Positions 8,624 through 16,618 are shown, counted from the stretch's first letter. The stretch: DNA of 52,673 bases from Lachnospiraceae bacterium (GCA_017428105.1 JAFRRM010000020.1:1-52673), one strand, 5' to 3'. Notes: generated by a model not told the origin, from the sequence alone. Made by a program: numbers and translations.

Positions 8624-9031
8624 TTACATGATTGCCAGATCTGCAACTTTGTGCCCCATTATTTTGTATTCTGCAGTTGCCGAAACAATAATGACCGTAG
8701 AGCCTGGAGTCGATATCTCTACTCCTGCTGTCCCAAGATCCGTACACGAATCGGTACTGTAGTAAAAAGTAGTTGTCCCAACAACCAGTTTCTTTGCCGT
8801 TGCGGAAACATAAACTGTTTTACTGCTGTTTCCATACGAAACATCCGCTGAGATTTTCTGCGAGGTTCCGCCCAAATAACACGAATAATACGTAGAAGGA
8901 CTATTCGTGGACGGATAATGCCCTGAAGCATATTGAGGAGTAAAATTCGTTGCTGCCAAAGCAGTACTCGGCAACGCTGTCACCAGTAATATGGCGACCA
9001 GTAAACCGGCCAGATACTTTTTTATTCTCAT
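8624..9031 (-). CDS. Small secreted protein A1, CYLGG family
   Basis: A 135-residue secreted protein with a signal peptide (MRIKKYLAGLLVAILLVTAL...; cleavage probably after the second ALA near residue 26). The mature chain has GHYPS, YYSCYLGG and, near the C-terminus, TAEYKIMG, all shared with A2, then many alternating Val/Thr/Ser residues that suggest beta strands. It is the first leftward gene from the divergent intergenic region that also serves the PadR gene, and a strong terminator follows it. No family is recognised. A secreted structural or bioactive protein under PadR control is an inference from position. Confidence 0.75.
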   Translation of the reverse strand: MRIKKYLAGLLVAILLVTALPSTALAATNFTPQYASGHYPSTNSPSTYYSCYLGGTSQKISADVSYGNSSKTVYVSATAKKLVVGTTTFYYSTDSCTDLGTAGVEISTPGSTVIIVSATAEYKIMGHKVADLAIM

Positions 9032-9085
9032 GATACGTACTTTCTGTTGTTATATTTGGATTTTGATATAGGCAACATATCACAA

Positions 9086-9101
9086 TGCAAAACATTTTGC
9101 A
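9086..9101. promoter_or_regulatory. Palindromic candidate PadR operator
   Basis: TGCAAAACATTTTGCA, with perfect 7-bp arms around a 2-bp centre, lies in the 143-bp region between divergent A1 and padR. TTGCAA, one arm of it, is also a plausible -35 for the rightward gene, and the leftward TATATC/ATATCA box lies just beyond. The location suits an autoregulatory PadR site. The protein-site pairing is inferred. Confidence 0.55.
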
Positions 9102-9174
9102 ATATATTTTTCTAAAAATAGTATTTGTTTCTATCTTCAAATATGCTATTCTCTTTTCAGAAAAGGTGGTAACA

Positions 9175-9516
9175 ATGGGAAACGATCCGCAATCCATTAA
9201 TTTCCGGCGCGGGCTGCTGCCCATCATCATTTTGCAGCTTCTGCAGGAAAAAGATATGTACGGCTACCAGCTCGTTCAGGAAACGGGGCGGCGGAGCCGT
9301 GGGCGTATTATTACCCAGGAAGGCTCGCTGTATCCTGTACTATACCGACTTGTGGCCGGCGGTTATCTTTCCGAGCGGAAGGTTCCGCGCGGAGAAAAAA
9401 TGATCCGGGTCTATTATCATCTGGAGGAAAGCGGCCGGGAATATCTGGAAAAACTGATCGAGGAGTATGATTTCATATCGCAGGGCATGAGATATATCAT
9501 AGGCCGGGAGGAATAG
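9175..9516 (+). CDS. PadR-family transcriptional regulator
   Basis: A 113-residue PadR winged-helix regulator. The start at 9175 has AAAGGTGG 6 bases upstream; the upstream in-frame ATG adds a non-family extension. The typical core is present: RGLLPIIILQLLQEKDMYGYQLVQE, then the TQEGSLYPVLYRLVAGGYLSER winged-helix segment, and the C-terminal YYHLEESGREYLEKLIEEY coiled coil. Such proteins repress nearby genes and their own operon and release DNA on binding a small molecule or after partner control. Here it is the first gene of a rightward operon with the HAAS-type membrane protein and a secreted protein, and it is divergent from the A/B cassettes. Confidence 0.93.
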   Translation: MGNDPQSINFRRGLLPIIILQLLQEKDMYGYQLVQETGRRSRGRIITQEGSLYPVLYRLVAGGYLSERKVPRGEKMIRVYYHLEESGREYLEKLIEEYDFISQGMRYIIGREE

Positions 9517-9519
9517 TGT

Positions 9520-9900
9520 ATGAGTACATTGAGCAAGTACAAACGAAAAGTCAGCGATATGCTCCCCTGCACAGCGGAAGAACGAAAGTACGTATTGGCG
9601 GAAATCGATCAATCTCTGGGGAAGGATCGTGAAACGCTCAGTTATGAAGCCATTGTGGAGAAATTGGGTCCACCGGAAGAAGTTGCTGCCGCTTCCATAG
9701 AGGGGATGGAGCCCCGGAATATTGCTGCAGCCATGCAGAAAAGACGGCGGCTGATTCGATGGGCTGCGATTCTGGTTGTAGGAGTTCTTCTGATTTGGGC
9801 AATCGGTGTAACTGCAGCGATAATTGACGCGGCAAAAAACAGTGGCGGACAATTGATTATTTATCCTGCGGAAACCATTGAATTTGTAATTCATCCATAA
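9520..9900 (+). CDS. HAAS/DUF1700-like single-pass membrane protein
   Basis: A 126-residue protein beginning 3 bases after the padR stop, with GGGAGG inside the padR 3' end. The N-terminal half (MSTLSKYKRKVSDMLPCTAEERKYV..., then SYEAIVEKLGPPEEVAAASIEGM) is the helical, acid/base-rich module found in DUF1700/HAAS proteins encoded next to PadR regulators. A single transmembrane helix (about 85-105, WAAILVVGVLLIWAIGVTAAI) follows, with a short outer tail. In known pairs this protein is thought to relay or modulate PadR activity at the membrane; that is inferred here from adjacency and domain pattern. Confidence 0.75.
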   Translation: MSTLSKYKRKVSDMLPCTAEERKYVLAEIDQSLGKDRETLSYEAIVEKLGPPEEVAAASIEGMEPRNIAAAMQKRRRLIRWAAILVVGVLLIWAIGVTAAIIDAAKNSGGQLIIYPAETIEFVIHP

Positions 9901-9920
9901 TACACAAGGAGATTAGTAAC

Positions 9921-10448
9921 ATGAACAAAAAGATTTTTATGATACTATTGTCTGTTTTTATCCTCTTTTCTTCTGTTTCGCCTGTCGATGCTTCTGGTTC
10001 AAACCTTTCTACGATCGGCTCGCAAAGAATTACCCTTTTTAATCCCTGTTTTGAAGATTATGAAGAGATTAATGCAGCCTCAGTTATGACTTTTTCAGAC
10101 GGAAGTCAACTGATCATTTCAAAAGCCACAACAGATACTTTTAACAAAGAAAATAGTAATGTCACAGGCACCAAGCATGCTGACTTTGCAAAAGATGGTA
10201 TTCTTCTGTGGCGTGTCACCTTAACTGCTAGTTTTGATTATAACGGCGTCTCTGCTACATGCACCACCGCCAATTCCGTCACACAGGTTTATCAGGGGAA
10301 TTGGAGCGAGAGTTCCAATAATACCTATCCCAGCGGAAATACAGCAGTAGCATATGTGACGGTCGTCCGGAAAGTTTTGTTTATTGTCGTAGAAACTCAG
10401 AATGTTACCCTTTCAATAACTTGTGATGGCAATGGACATGTATCCTGA
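9921..10448 (+). CDS. Secreted protein of unknown function in the padR operon
   Basis: A 175-residue protein with a signal peptide (MNKKIFMILLSVFILFSSVS..., cleavage likely after VDA near residue 24). AAGGAG precedes the start. The mature part is rich in Ser, Thr, Asn and Val with alternating strands, including NPCFEDYEEINAASVMTF, two later Cys residues (SATCTTAN, SITCDGNG) and TYPSGNTAVAYVTVV. It has no CYLGG motif, so it is not simply a third A copy, though size and strand-rich composition are similar. It is AT-rich, like the rest of this island. It follows padR and the membrane protein directly and is probably co-transcribed. Function unknown. Confidence 0.7.
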   Translation: MNKKIFMILLSVFILFSSVSPVDASGSNLSTIGSQRITLFNPCFEDYEEINAASVMTFSDGSQLIISKATTDTFNKENSNVTGTKHADFAKDGILLWRVTLTASFDYNGVSATCTTANSVTQVYQGNWSESSNNTYPSGNTAVAYVTVVRKVLFIVVETQNVTLSITCDGNGHVS

Positions 10449-10528
10449 TTAGAATCTTGTTACCGTCAGATATTATATCGTTCTTACAAATCTGCTTCTT
10501 TAGATAATATTTTCTGTAGCAAAATATC

Positions 10529-10565
10529 ATATTGCAGGGGCGGTCGATGGCTGCCCCTGCAATAT
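10529..10565 (+). terminator. Stem-loop after the padR operon
   Basis: ATATTGCAGGGGC (10529-10541) pairs with GCCCCTGCAATAT (10553-10565), 13 bp. The stem is strong but the following bases are only weakly T-rich, so termination may be factor-assisted or bidirectional. Confidence 0.6.
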
Positions 10566-10599
10566 TATTCCGATGATTATCTCCTGCGGGACCTCAGAT

Positions 10600-10646
10600 C
10601 CGTCCCCTCGTCACAAAAGATGACAAAGAAACCGTTCCCCCTGTCA
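10600..10646 (-). repeat. Intergenic GGGACGGTTC-family repeat overlapping the helicase stop
   Basis: Minus strand: TGACAGGGGGAACGG, then TTTCTTTGTCATCTTTTG, then TGACGAGGGGACGG, two tandem units of the family. The first TGA is the stop codon of the helicase gene. Confidence 0.7.
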
Positions 10647-12800
10647 CGTTTCCACCCGCTCCAGTTTCGCGCGGAAGGCGATGGCGCGGGGCGTTTCGAT
10701 GTCGGTGAATTTCACCAGGTAGGCTTTCTTTTTTTCGTCGGCGTCGAGGATCTCGCCAAGGCCGAGGACGGCGTGACGGACCTGCGCGCCGATGGGGAGG
10801 TGCTCCTCCCCGCCGCCTTCCAGAAATTTGTCGCGGGCGGCGATGTAGGCGCGGGTATCTTTGATGAGTTCCTCCCGCGGCGGTTCTTCGTATTCGATGA
10901 GGCCGGGCTCCACGTCCAGGAGGAAGCGGGACATGTAGCGGGGCGCGCCGTCGTGCAGACGGCCTTCGACGGCGGAGAGGTAGAGTTCGTCCTCCGCGCG
11001 GGTCATGGCGACGAAGCAGAGGCGGCGCTCCTCTTCCATTGCTTCGAAGCTGTCCGTTTTGCGGCCGGGGAAGACGCCTTCGTTCAGGCCGCACAGGAAG
11101 ACCACGGGGAATTCGAGGCCTTTGGAGCCGTGGACGGTCATCAGTTTGACCTTGTCCTGGCCCGCCTCGCGGTCGTTGTCCGAATAGAGGGCGATGTGCG
11201 CCAGGAAGTCCGGCAGTTCGCATTCCTCGCCGCAGCTGATCTCGTAGCGCAGGATGAGCTGCTTGAGTTCCGCGAGGTTGTCCAGGCGGTCCTGGGCGCC
11301 TTCGGTGCGCAGCATTTTTTCATAGCCGGAGGCGTGGAGCAGGGACGTGAACAGTTTGCTGATGGGCTGGCCGGCCGCGGCAGCGGAGAAGGAATCGATC
11401 AGCGTGATAAAGGCCTCCGCGCCGGTGCCTTTGAAAATGTCGTTCGTAATGTGCTTTTTCAGGGCCTGATACAGGCTCAGGCCCTCCGCTTCGGCGCGCT
11501 CCGTGAGGAAACGCAGGCGCTTTTCACCCAGGTTGCGCTTCGGGACGTTGACGATGCGGCGGAAGGACAGGTCGTCCTGATAAGCCAGCATGCGCAGGTA
11601 GGAAAGGGCGTCCTTCACCTCCGCGCGGTCAAAAAAGCCGACGCCGCCGTACAGGGTGTAGGGGATCTCCGCCTTCTGCAGGGCTTCCTCGATGCTGCGG
11701 GTCAGGTAGTGCGCGCGGTAGAGGACCGCGATGTCCCCGTAGCGGCGGCCGCCTTCATGCAGTTTCTTCATCTTCGCAGCCGCCCAGGCCGCTTCGTCCT
11801 CCGGCATTTCGCTGAGCGCCGCCTTCACCGCTGGCCCGCCCGCTTTCACGGGAACCAGGGCCTTGGGCACGCGGCCGCGGTTCTTTTCGATCAGCGAATT
11901 CACCGCGCTGATAATCTGCGGCGTGGAGCGGTAATTCGTATTCATCATGACGGTGTGCGTCCCGGGGTATTCCTTGTCGAAATCCTTAATATACTTCACG
12001 TTGGCGCCGCGCCAGGTGTAGATGGTCTGGTCCGGATCTCCCACCACGAAGAGGTTTTTATGGTAGGCGCAGAGCGCTTCCATCAGCTTGATCTGCAGCG
12101 GGTCGATGTCCTGGAATTCATCGATCATGACATACTCCAGGCGCTCCTGCCATTTGCGCGCGATCTCCGGGCGGTTGTTGAAAATGTGCAGGGTGAGGAT
12201 GATCAGATCATTGTAATCCAGGCCGAAGCACTTTTTCTGATAGTACAGATAGCCGTAGAAAAGGATGTCCCGGATCTCCGCGGCCTGCTCGTATTTCAGC
12301 CGCAGGGCCTCCAGGGATTCGTCCACCAGGTGCAGGTAGTAGGACGGCTCGGTGATGCATTTGCGGATCTCGAACATGTCCCGCGCATCCTGGAAGGTCA
12401 TGTGGCGCAGGTTCAGGTTCCGCTCTTCGTAGATCAGGCGCAGGAATTCATTGATGTCCGTATTGTCCAGCACCAGGAAGCTTTTGGGGTAGCCGATGGC
12501 GTGGGAGTCCTCCTGCAGCACGGAAACGCAGAAGCCGTGGAAGGTATTGACGTACGCGGTATCGTGGTCTCCGGTCAGGTTGTGGATGCGGCGGCGCATC
12601 TCTTCCGCCGCCTTATTGGTGAAGGTGACGCAGAGGATATGGGAGGGCAGAATGCCCATCTCCATGACCAGGTAGGCGTAGCGGGCCGTGAGCGCCTTCG
12701 TTTTGCCGCTGCCAGCGCCGGCGATGACGCGCACGAAACCTTCGGTGGCAGTCACCGCTTCCAGTTGTTCGGGATTGAGTTCTTCTAAATACGCTTCCAT
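10644..12800 (-). CDS. uvrD: UvrD/PcrA-type superfamily 1 DNA helicase
   Basis: A 718-residue SF1A 3'-5' DNA helicase. The start at 12800 is chosen because GGGGAG lies about 6 bases upstream; 13 more in-frame codons to 12839 would run through the LexA box and promoter. Motifs in order: LNPEQLEAV (Q motif), AGAGSGKT (27-34, Walker A), YVMIDEFQDID (motif II), VVGDPDQTIYTWRGA (III), NYRSTPQI (IV), LMTVHGSKGLEF (V) and FVAMTRAEDEL (VI). The C-terminal tail (VRHAVLGLGEIL...) resembles the PcrA tail that contacts RNA polymerase. Length and motif set fit PcrA/UvrD; it acts in nucleotide-excision and recombination repair. An SOS promoter drives it. Confidence 0.95.
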   Translation of the reverse strand: MEAYLEELNPEQLEAVTATEGFVRVIAGAGSGKTKALTARYAYLVMEMGILPSHILCVTFTNKAAEEMRRRIHNLTGDHDTAYVNTFHGFCVSVLQEDSHAIGYPKSFLVLDNTDINEFLRLIYEERNLNLRHMTFQDARDMFEIRKCITEPSYYLHLVDESLEALRLKYEQAAEIRDILFYGYLYYQKKCFGLDYNDLIILTLHIFNNRPEIARKWQERLEYVMIDEFQDIDPLQIKLMEALCAYHKNLFVVGDPDQTIYTWRGANVKYIKDFDKEYPGTHTVMMNTNYRSTPQIISAVNSLIEKNRGRVPKALVPVKAGGPAVKAALSEMPEDEAAWAAAKMKKLHEGGRRYGDIAVLYRAHYLTRSIEEALQKAEIPYTLYGGVGFFDRAEVKDALSYLRMLAYQDDLSFRRIVNVPKRNLGEKRLRFLTERAEAEGLSLYQALKKHITNDIFKGTGAEAFITLIDSFSAAAAGQPISKLFTSLLHASGYEKMLRTEGAQDRLDNLAELKQLILRYEISCGEECELPDFLAHIALYSDNDREAGQDKVKLMTVHGSKGLEFPVVFLCGLNEGVFPGRKTDSFEAMEEERRLCFVAMTRAEDELYLSAVEGRLHDGAPRYMSRFLLDVEPGLIEYEEPPREELIKDTRAYIAARDKFLEGGGEEHLPIGAQVRHAVLGLGEILDADEKKKAYLVKFTDIETPRAIAFRAKLERVET

Positions 12801-12819
12801 GACCGCTCCCCGCTGTCTT

Positions 12820-12867
12820 CGAACTTTTGTTCGAGTCAAGTATACTGTTTTGGGAGACGATTGTCAA
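12820..12867 (-). promoter_or_regulatory. LexA-controlled promoter of the helicase gene
   Basis: Minus strand -35 TTGACA (12867-12862), 17-bp spacer and -10 TATACT (12844-12839) form a near-consensus promoter. CGAACTTTTGTTCG (12820-12833), a perfect palindrome matching the Firmicutes LexA/DinR core GAAC-N4-GTTC, covers the expected transcription start. The helicase should therefore be derepressed on DNA damage. Confidence 0.9.
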
Positions 12868-12922
12868 GAGAGGACAAAAAAGACAGCCCGCAGGAGCGTC
12901 ATTCGCCTTTGAGAAAATATTA

Positions 12923-12951
12923 TTGACAGTACCATTGAATATGTGATAACT
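12923..12951 (+). promoter_or_regulatory. Sigma-A promoter for the lipoprotein transcript
   Basis: TTGACA (12923-12928), 17-bp spacer, ATAACT (12946-12951). It gives a leader of about 200 bases before the lipoprotein start at 13157, with a short ORF inside the leader. Confidence 0.65.
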
Positions 12952-12999
12952 ACAAATCAATAAGATGATGGTGTTTGCTCATCTAATACACCTTGTATT

Positions 13000-13116
13000 A
13001 TGAACGGTGGTTTCGATGAGATTGCTCCAAATGTGTTTAATGACCCGAATAATACCTCCTGGTCAAATATTTGGTGTCCATCTTGTGCCAATTACTTTAA
13101 TCCCAGTGCACACTGA
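13000..13116 (+). CDS. Possible 38-residue peptide in the lipoprotein leader
   Basis: ATG at 13000 opens MNGGFDEIAPNVF..., containing WCPSC and ending NYFNPSAH. The frame is open back to 12964 but has no ribosome binding site and no earlier ATG, so it may be the tail of a lost gene. Composition is protein-like (one CxxC pair, Asn-rich). Family not recognised. Confidence 0.3.
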   Translation: MNGGFDEIAPNVFNDPNNTSWSNIWCPSCANYFNPSAH

Positions 13117-13156
13117 ACTCATCTGCCAATCTATGTATATACAGGGGGATTTAAAA

Positions 13157-13774
13157 ATGAATAATAAGCATCGCGTTCTCATTATAGCCATCATAGTCAT
13201 ATTATTGCTTTCTGCCTGCAGTGATTCCCAGGAAGAGAGTGCTGTTATAGAGGCTGCAGAGATTCATTATTTTAACTCGATCAGGGAATTTGAAGACCAC
13301 GAACGGCAGGATGCAAACGGCATAATCGAATATTATACACCTGGGGCGCTCAATAAAGAATGGACGTTAAGCGGCATCTCCGAGCGTCAGGGTTCTTATG
13401 TTTCCTTTCATTATCGGCGTGTCACGGAAAAAGAGATCCCTTCCTACCTGCCCGATCTGGAGAGGCAGCAGCTGCAGGAGCTGTACCTTGTGCAGTATCT
13501 GTATTATTCCGAACCGGAACCGGGGCTGGCTCAATTCATTTCAAACGGTTACCGGGAGACTGCTGCAGACGGCCGGTCTTTTTACTTAAACAAGGCATAT
13601 TATATCCCTTCTGTCTATGGGGATACTGAACACAAAACGATGCTGACCGGATATGAGATCACATTCATCTGCGACGGCAAATTGTTTTATATGCATCTTC
13701 CTCCGGATGACGATTTGGAAAATATGGTCCATTATCTTGATTTAGTAAAAACACCCATTAAGAATTCCAATTAA
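13157..13774 (+). CDS. Uncharacterised lipoprotein
   Basis: A 205-residue lipoprotein. The start at 13157 is chosen because AGGGGG lies 7-8 bases upstream and a lipoprotein signal (MNNKHRVLIIAIIVILLLSAC) begins there. The mature part is acidic and aromatic-rich: EIHYFNSIREFEDHE, then a probable mixed alpha/beta domain with TGYEITFICDGKLFYMHLPP near the end, recalling DUF4367-type soluble domains but not assigned. A strong terminator follows, so it is likely a single-gene unit between the divergent helicase and the convergent YitT gene. The role is unknown. Confidence 0.75.
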   Translation: MNNKHRVLIIAIIVILLLSACSDSQEESAVIEAAEIHYFNSIREFEDHERQDANGIIEYYTPGALNKEWTLSGISERQGSYVSFHYRRVTEKEIPSYLPDLERQQLQELYLVQYLYYSEPEPGLAQFISNGYRETAADGRSFYLNKAYYIPSVYGDTEHKTMLTGYEITFICDGKLFYMHLPPDDDLENMVHYLDLVKTPIKNSN

Positions 13775-13803
13775 AAACGGGGAAAAAGAGAATTCCCCGG
13801 GAA

Positions 13804-13860
13804 AGAATAACGGGCAGGTCAGTATATCATCTGACTTGCCCGTTATTCTGCTGTTTTTTT
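13804..13860 (+). terminator. Strong intrinsic terminator after the lipoprotein gene
   Basis: AGAATAACGGGCAGGTCAG (13804-13822) pairs with CTGACTTGCCCGTTATTCT (13831-13849) with a single G-U, then CTG and T7. It separates this gene from convergent yitT. Confidence 0.93.
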
Positions 13861-13874
13861 CCGGTTTTCCGGTC

Positions 13875-14810
13875 TCAATCCGTTTCCGGGTCCAGAAAGC
13901 CCTTGCCGTAAGCTTCGTCCACCGTGGTGAGCATGACGATAGCGCCGGGGTCGATGCGGGTGATGATGCGGCGCGCGTGGAAGACCTCGACCTTGGAGCA
14001 GACGCACATCATCATCTGGTGAGTCTGCCCGGTATAGCCGCCGCGGACGTCCGCCAGGGTCACGCCGCGGTCGATCTCCGTCATGATGTCGGAGGCGATC
14101 TCCTGGGCTTTGTCGCTGATGATCAGCAGCATGCGGCGGGTGCCGGAGCCGTACATGATCTTGTCAATGACGGTGGTGGAGACGAAGGTCATCAGAACGC
14201 CGTAAAGCATTGCGTTAATGTTGCCGAAAACAAAGCCGCCCGCCACGATGACCGCGCCGTCCACGACGATGGAGATGGTCCCGATGGAGAGGTGAGGCTT
14301 CAGCTTGCGGATGCTCATGATGATGAAGTCCGTGCCGCCGGTGGAGGAGCCAGGCATGTAGATGATGGCCAGGCCCGCGCCGGAAAGGGCTCCCGCGAAG
14401 AGAGCTGCCAGCATCGGGTTCGCCGCGGCATCCGGATAGACCCCGAGGAGCGGAACGATCACGTCAAGGAAGAAGGCCGAGATCAGCATGCTCTTGACCG
14501 ATTTGAAAAAGAATACCCGTCCCAGCAGGCGGTAGCAGAACAGCGCTACGGGAATATTGATGATCAGCGAGATCGCACCGATGCCCAGGCCCGGTATATA
14601 GTGATGGATGATCATGGCCAGGCCGGTGATGCCGCCGGGGGCGAAATTCGCGTTGGAGGCAAAATAGTAAATGCCGATCGCATAAAGGAAGCTGCCGATC
14701 AGATCGTGCAGCACGTCCCGCACACCGGCTTTCCAGCCGTATTTCCGGTAATATCCGAGGATGCTCTGGTTCTTTTTCGGCGCTGAGGCCGTATTTTTCT
14801 TGGTCATCAT
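13875..14810 (-). CDS. YitT-family membrane protein (DUF161 + DUF2179)
   Basis: A 311-residue integral membrane protein with about five to six hydrophobic segments in residues 25-200 (FLYAIGIYYFASNANFAPGGITGLAMII..., GAISLIINIPVALFCYRLLGR, GALSGAGLAIIYMPGSSTGGTDFI) and a C-terminal cytosolic DUF2179 domain (about 220-305, ending LTTVDEAYGKGF). This is the standard YitT architecture. YitT proteins are widespread in Firmicutes and their transported substrate is not established. AGGAAGAG precedes the start. The gene is 18 bases after cyuA, as the last member of a leftward run, so a link to amino-acid or cysteine handling is possible but unproven. Confidence 0.9.
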   Translation of the reverse strand: MMTKKNTASAPKKNQSILGYYRKYGWKAGVRDVLHDLIGSFLYAIGIYYFASNANFAPGGITGLAMIIHHYIPGLGIGAISLIINIPVALFCYRLLGRVFFFKSVKSMLISAFFLDVIVPLLGVYPDAAANPMLAALFAGALSGAGLAIIYMPGSSTGGTDFIIMSIRKLKPHLSIGTISIVVDGAVIVAGGFVFGNINAMLYGVLMTFVSTTVIDKIMYGSGTRRMLLIISDKAQEIASDIMTEIDRGVTLADVRGGYTGQTHQMMMCVCSKVEVFHARRIITRIDPGAIVMLTTVDEAYGKGFLDPETD

Positions 14811-14828
14811 CCAAAACTCTTCCTGTTC

Positions 14829-16106
14829 TCAGTGTTCCATCATCAGCCGGATGATCTCCTTATCCGTCTGCTCCATGCCGCGGCGGGCCAGCTGTCCGAC
14901 GGCCTCAATGGTGTTTTCCACACCTTTTTTGACGATGCCGTCGCCGCCGAAGAACTGGTTGCCGTCTTCATACATGGCCAGGCCCAGCAGGCCGGCGTCC
15001 ACGGCGGCGGCGATCTTGGCGGCGCAGCTGGCTTTGGCGCCGTCGCAGATGATGCCGGAGGTGATGGCCACGGCGTTGACGACCGTATGGGCGATCATCT
15101 CAAAGCGGCCGCCCTTTAAGTACGCGATCCCCGCGCCCGCGCCGACGCCCGCGCTCACTGCCCCGCAGTAGGCGGACAGCCGGCCGATCCCGGTCTTTAA
15201 ATGCGTGGTGATCAGGTTGGAAACGCAGAGCGCGCGCAGCATCTCCTCATGGGAGATCCCGTTCTCGCGGGCATAGACGATCACCGGCACGGACGCCGTG
15301 ATGCCCTGGTTGCCGCTGCCCGAGTTGATGACCACCGGCAGTTCGCACCCGTTCATCCGCGCGTCGCTGCCCGCGGCCGCCCAGGCGCGCATTTTATAAT
15401 TGATGTCGTATTCCCGGCCGCGCAGCACGGTCTTGCCGATGTTCGCGCCGTAATTGCCCCGCATGCCTTCTTCGGCGATGGCCATGTTATAGGCGATCTG
15501 CCGTTCCAGGACCTCGCGCACGTCCTCCGGGTCCACGCTCTCCGCAAAGTCCGCGATGCCCTCCACGGTCAGGCAGCTCCGGTCCGTCAGGCGGTCGTCG
15601 TTCCGGTCCGTCAGTTCCCGCTTGAGGAGCACGGTATCGTTCCGCTGCACCAGGACGAGGTTCGTATGATAATCCGCAATGCGCACCGAGGCCCGGTCCG
15701 CGCCGGCCAATGCGGTGATCTGAATGTCGAAAATGCGGCCGGTGTCGGCATGGCGCACCTCGATGGGCACACGCTCCAGGAACGCGCCGATCTCCCGGAT
15801 CTGTTCCTCCGTGACGCGCGAGAGCACCTCCAGTTCCGCATCCGCGTCGCCCGCAGCGGCTCCGGCTGCGGCGGCCGCCGGGATCCCGCGCAGGCCTCCG
15901 GTATGCGGGACCACCACGCTTTTCACATTCTTGATGATATTGCCGCTGACTTCCGCCAGCAGCCGCTCCGGCTCTCTTCCCAGTACCTGCCGGGCCTTCG
16001 CCGCCGCGTAGGCGATCGCGATGGGCTCCGTACAGCCCATGGCCGGAATCAGTTCCTCTTTCAGAATATCGATATACTGCCGGTAACACGGATCAGTTTT
16101 CTGCAT
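14829..16106 (-). CDS. cyuA: L-cysteine desulfidase / SdaA-alpha-like protein (CyuA, UPF0597)
   Basis: A 425-residue protein of the UPF0597 family (YhaM/CyuA), homologous to the serine dehydratase alpha chain. These enzymes break down L-cysteine to pyruvate, ammonia and sulfide with an Fe-S cluster. Visible landmarks: the N-terminal EELIPAMGCTEPIAIAYAAAKA with the conserved MGCTEP cysteine, VSGNIIKNVKSVVVPHTGGLRGI, SGSGNQGITASVPVIVYA, and the C-terminal SGIICDGAKASCAAKIAAAVDAGLLG with two likely cluster cysteines. Length is normal. GAAGGAG precedes the start. It lies 2.1 kb from the oppositely oriented cysK-cysE pair, so cysteine breakdown and synthesis are neighbours. Confidence 0.92.
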   Translation of the reverse strand: MQKTDPCYRQYIDILKEELIPAMGCTEPIAIAYAAAKARQVLGREPERLLAEVSGNIIKNVKSVVVPHTGGLRGIPAAAAAGAAAGDADAELEVLSRVTEEQIREIGAFLERVPIEVRHADTGRIFDIQITALAGADRASVRIADYHTNLVLVQRNDTVLLKRELTDRNDDRLTDRSCLTVEGIADFAESVDPEDVREVLERQIAYNMAIAEEGMRGNYGANIGKTVLRGREYDINYKMRAWAAAGSDARMNGCELPVVINSGSGNQGITASVPVIVYARENGISHEEMLRALCVSNLITTHLKTGIGRLSAYCGAVSAGVGAGAGIAYLKGGRFEMIAHTVVNAVAITSGIICDGAKASCAAKIAAAVDAGLLGLAMYEDGNQFFGGDGIVKKGVENTIEAVGQLARRGMEQTDKEIIRLMMEH

Positions 16107-16141
16107 GGCTGCTCTCCTTCTTCGGCGGGTCTCCGCTGTTT

Positions 16142-16618
16142 TTACGATTCATTCACCCGTTTGCCGGTCATATGCTCGATCACGATCTCGTACGCCAGCG
16201 TGGCGGCGCCGGAACGGCGGATCGTATCCTCGATGTAAGCCTCGTCCTGCGTAAATTTATAACTCAGGGCGCGGCTGATGCGGATGATCTCCTCCGGATC
16301 CGTGATCGGCCGGACGCGCCCGAAAATGACCACACAGCGGACGTTCAGCGCCCATCCGCCCTCCTCTGCCACGCCTTTGTCGAACACGCAGAAGGAGACT
16401 TTGTCATGGCGGGCGGCGGCGTCGACGCGGTGGCCGACTTTGCCGCCGTGGAAATACAGACGGCCGGTCTCCTCCTCGTAGTAATGGTTGACGGGCACGC
16501 CGTAGGGGTAATCGTCGTCTCCCAGAAGGGAGAGGACGCCCCGGTTCTCGGTCTTCAGCAGGGCCGCGCACTCTTCCGGAGTGAGGGCCTGTTTCTGTCT
16601 GCGCATGGATCTGAACAT
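16142..16618 (-). CDS. Pyridoxamine 5'-phosphate oxidase-family protein (NimA-like)
   Basis: A 158-residue FMN-binding split-barrel protein. The pattern MRRQKQALTPEECAALLKTENRGVLSLLGDDDYPYGVPVNHYYE, then GRLYFHGGKVGHRVDAAARHDKVSFCVFD and a C-terminal MTGKR, is typical of the NimA/YhbP-like branch of the PNPOx superfamily common in anaerobes. Members bind flavin and act on unknown substrates; some relatives reduce nitroimidazoles, which cannot be claimed here. It sits 9 bases downstream of the NUDIX gene and 35 upstream of cyuA in one leftward run. Confidence 0.9.
   Translation of the reverse strand: MFRSMRRQKQALTPEECAALLKTENRGVLSLLGDDDYPYGVPVNHYYEEETGRLYFHGGKVGHRVDAAARHDKVSFCVFDKGVAEEGGWALNVRCVVIFGRVRPITDPEEIIRISRALSYKFTQDEAYIEDTIRRSGAATLAYEIVIEHMTGKRVNES

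Noticed and set aside
10620..12788. A 722-codon plus-strand frame opposite the helicase gene
   Set aside because: The minus strand encodes a complete helicase with all motifs; the other frame is an antisense shadow favoured by high GC.
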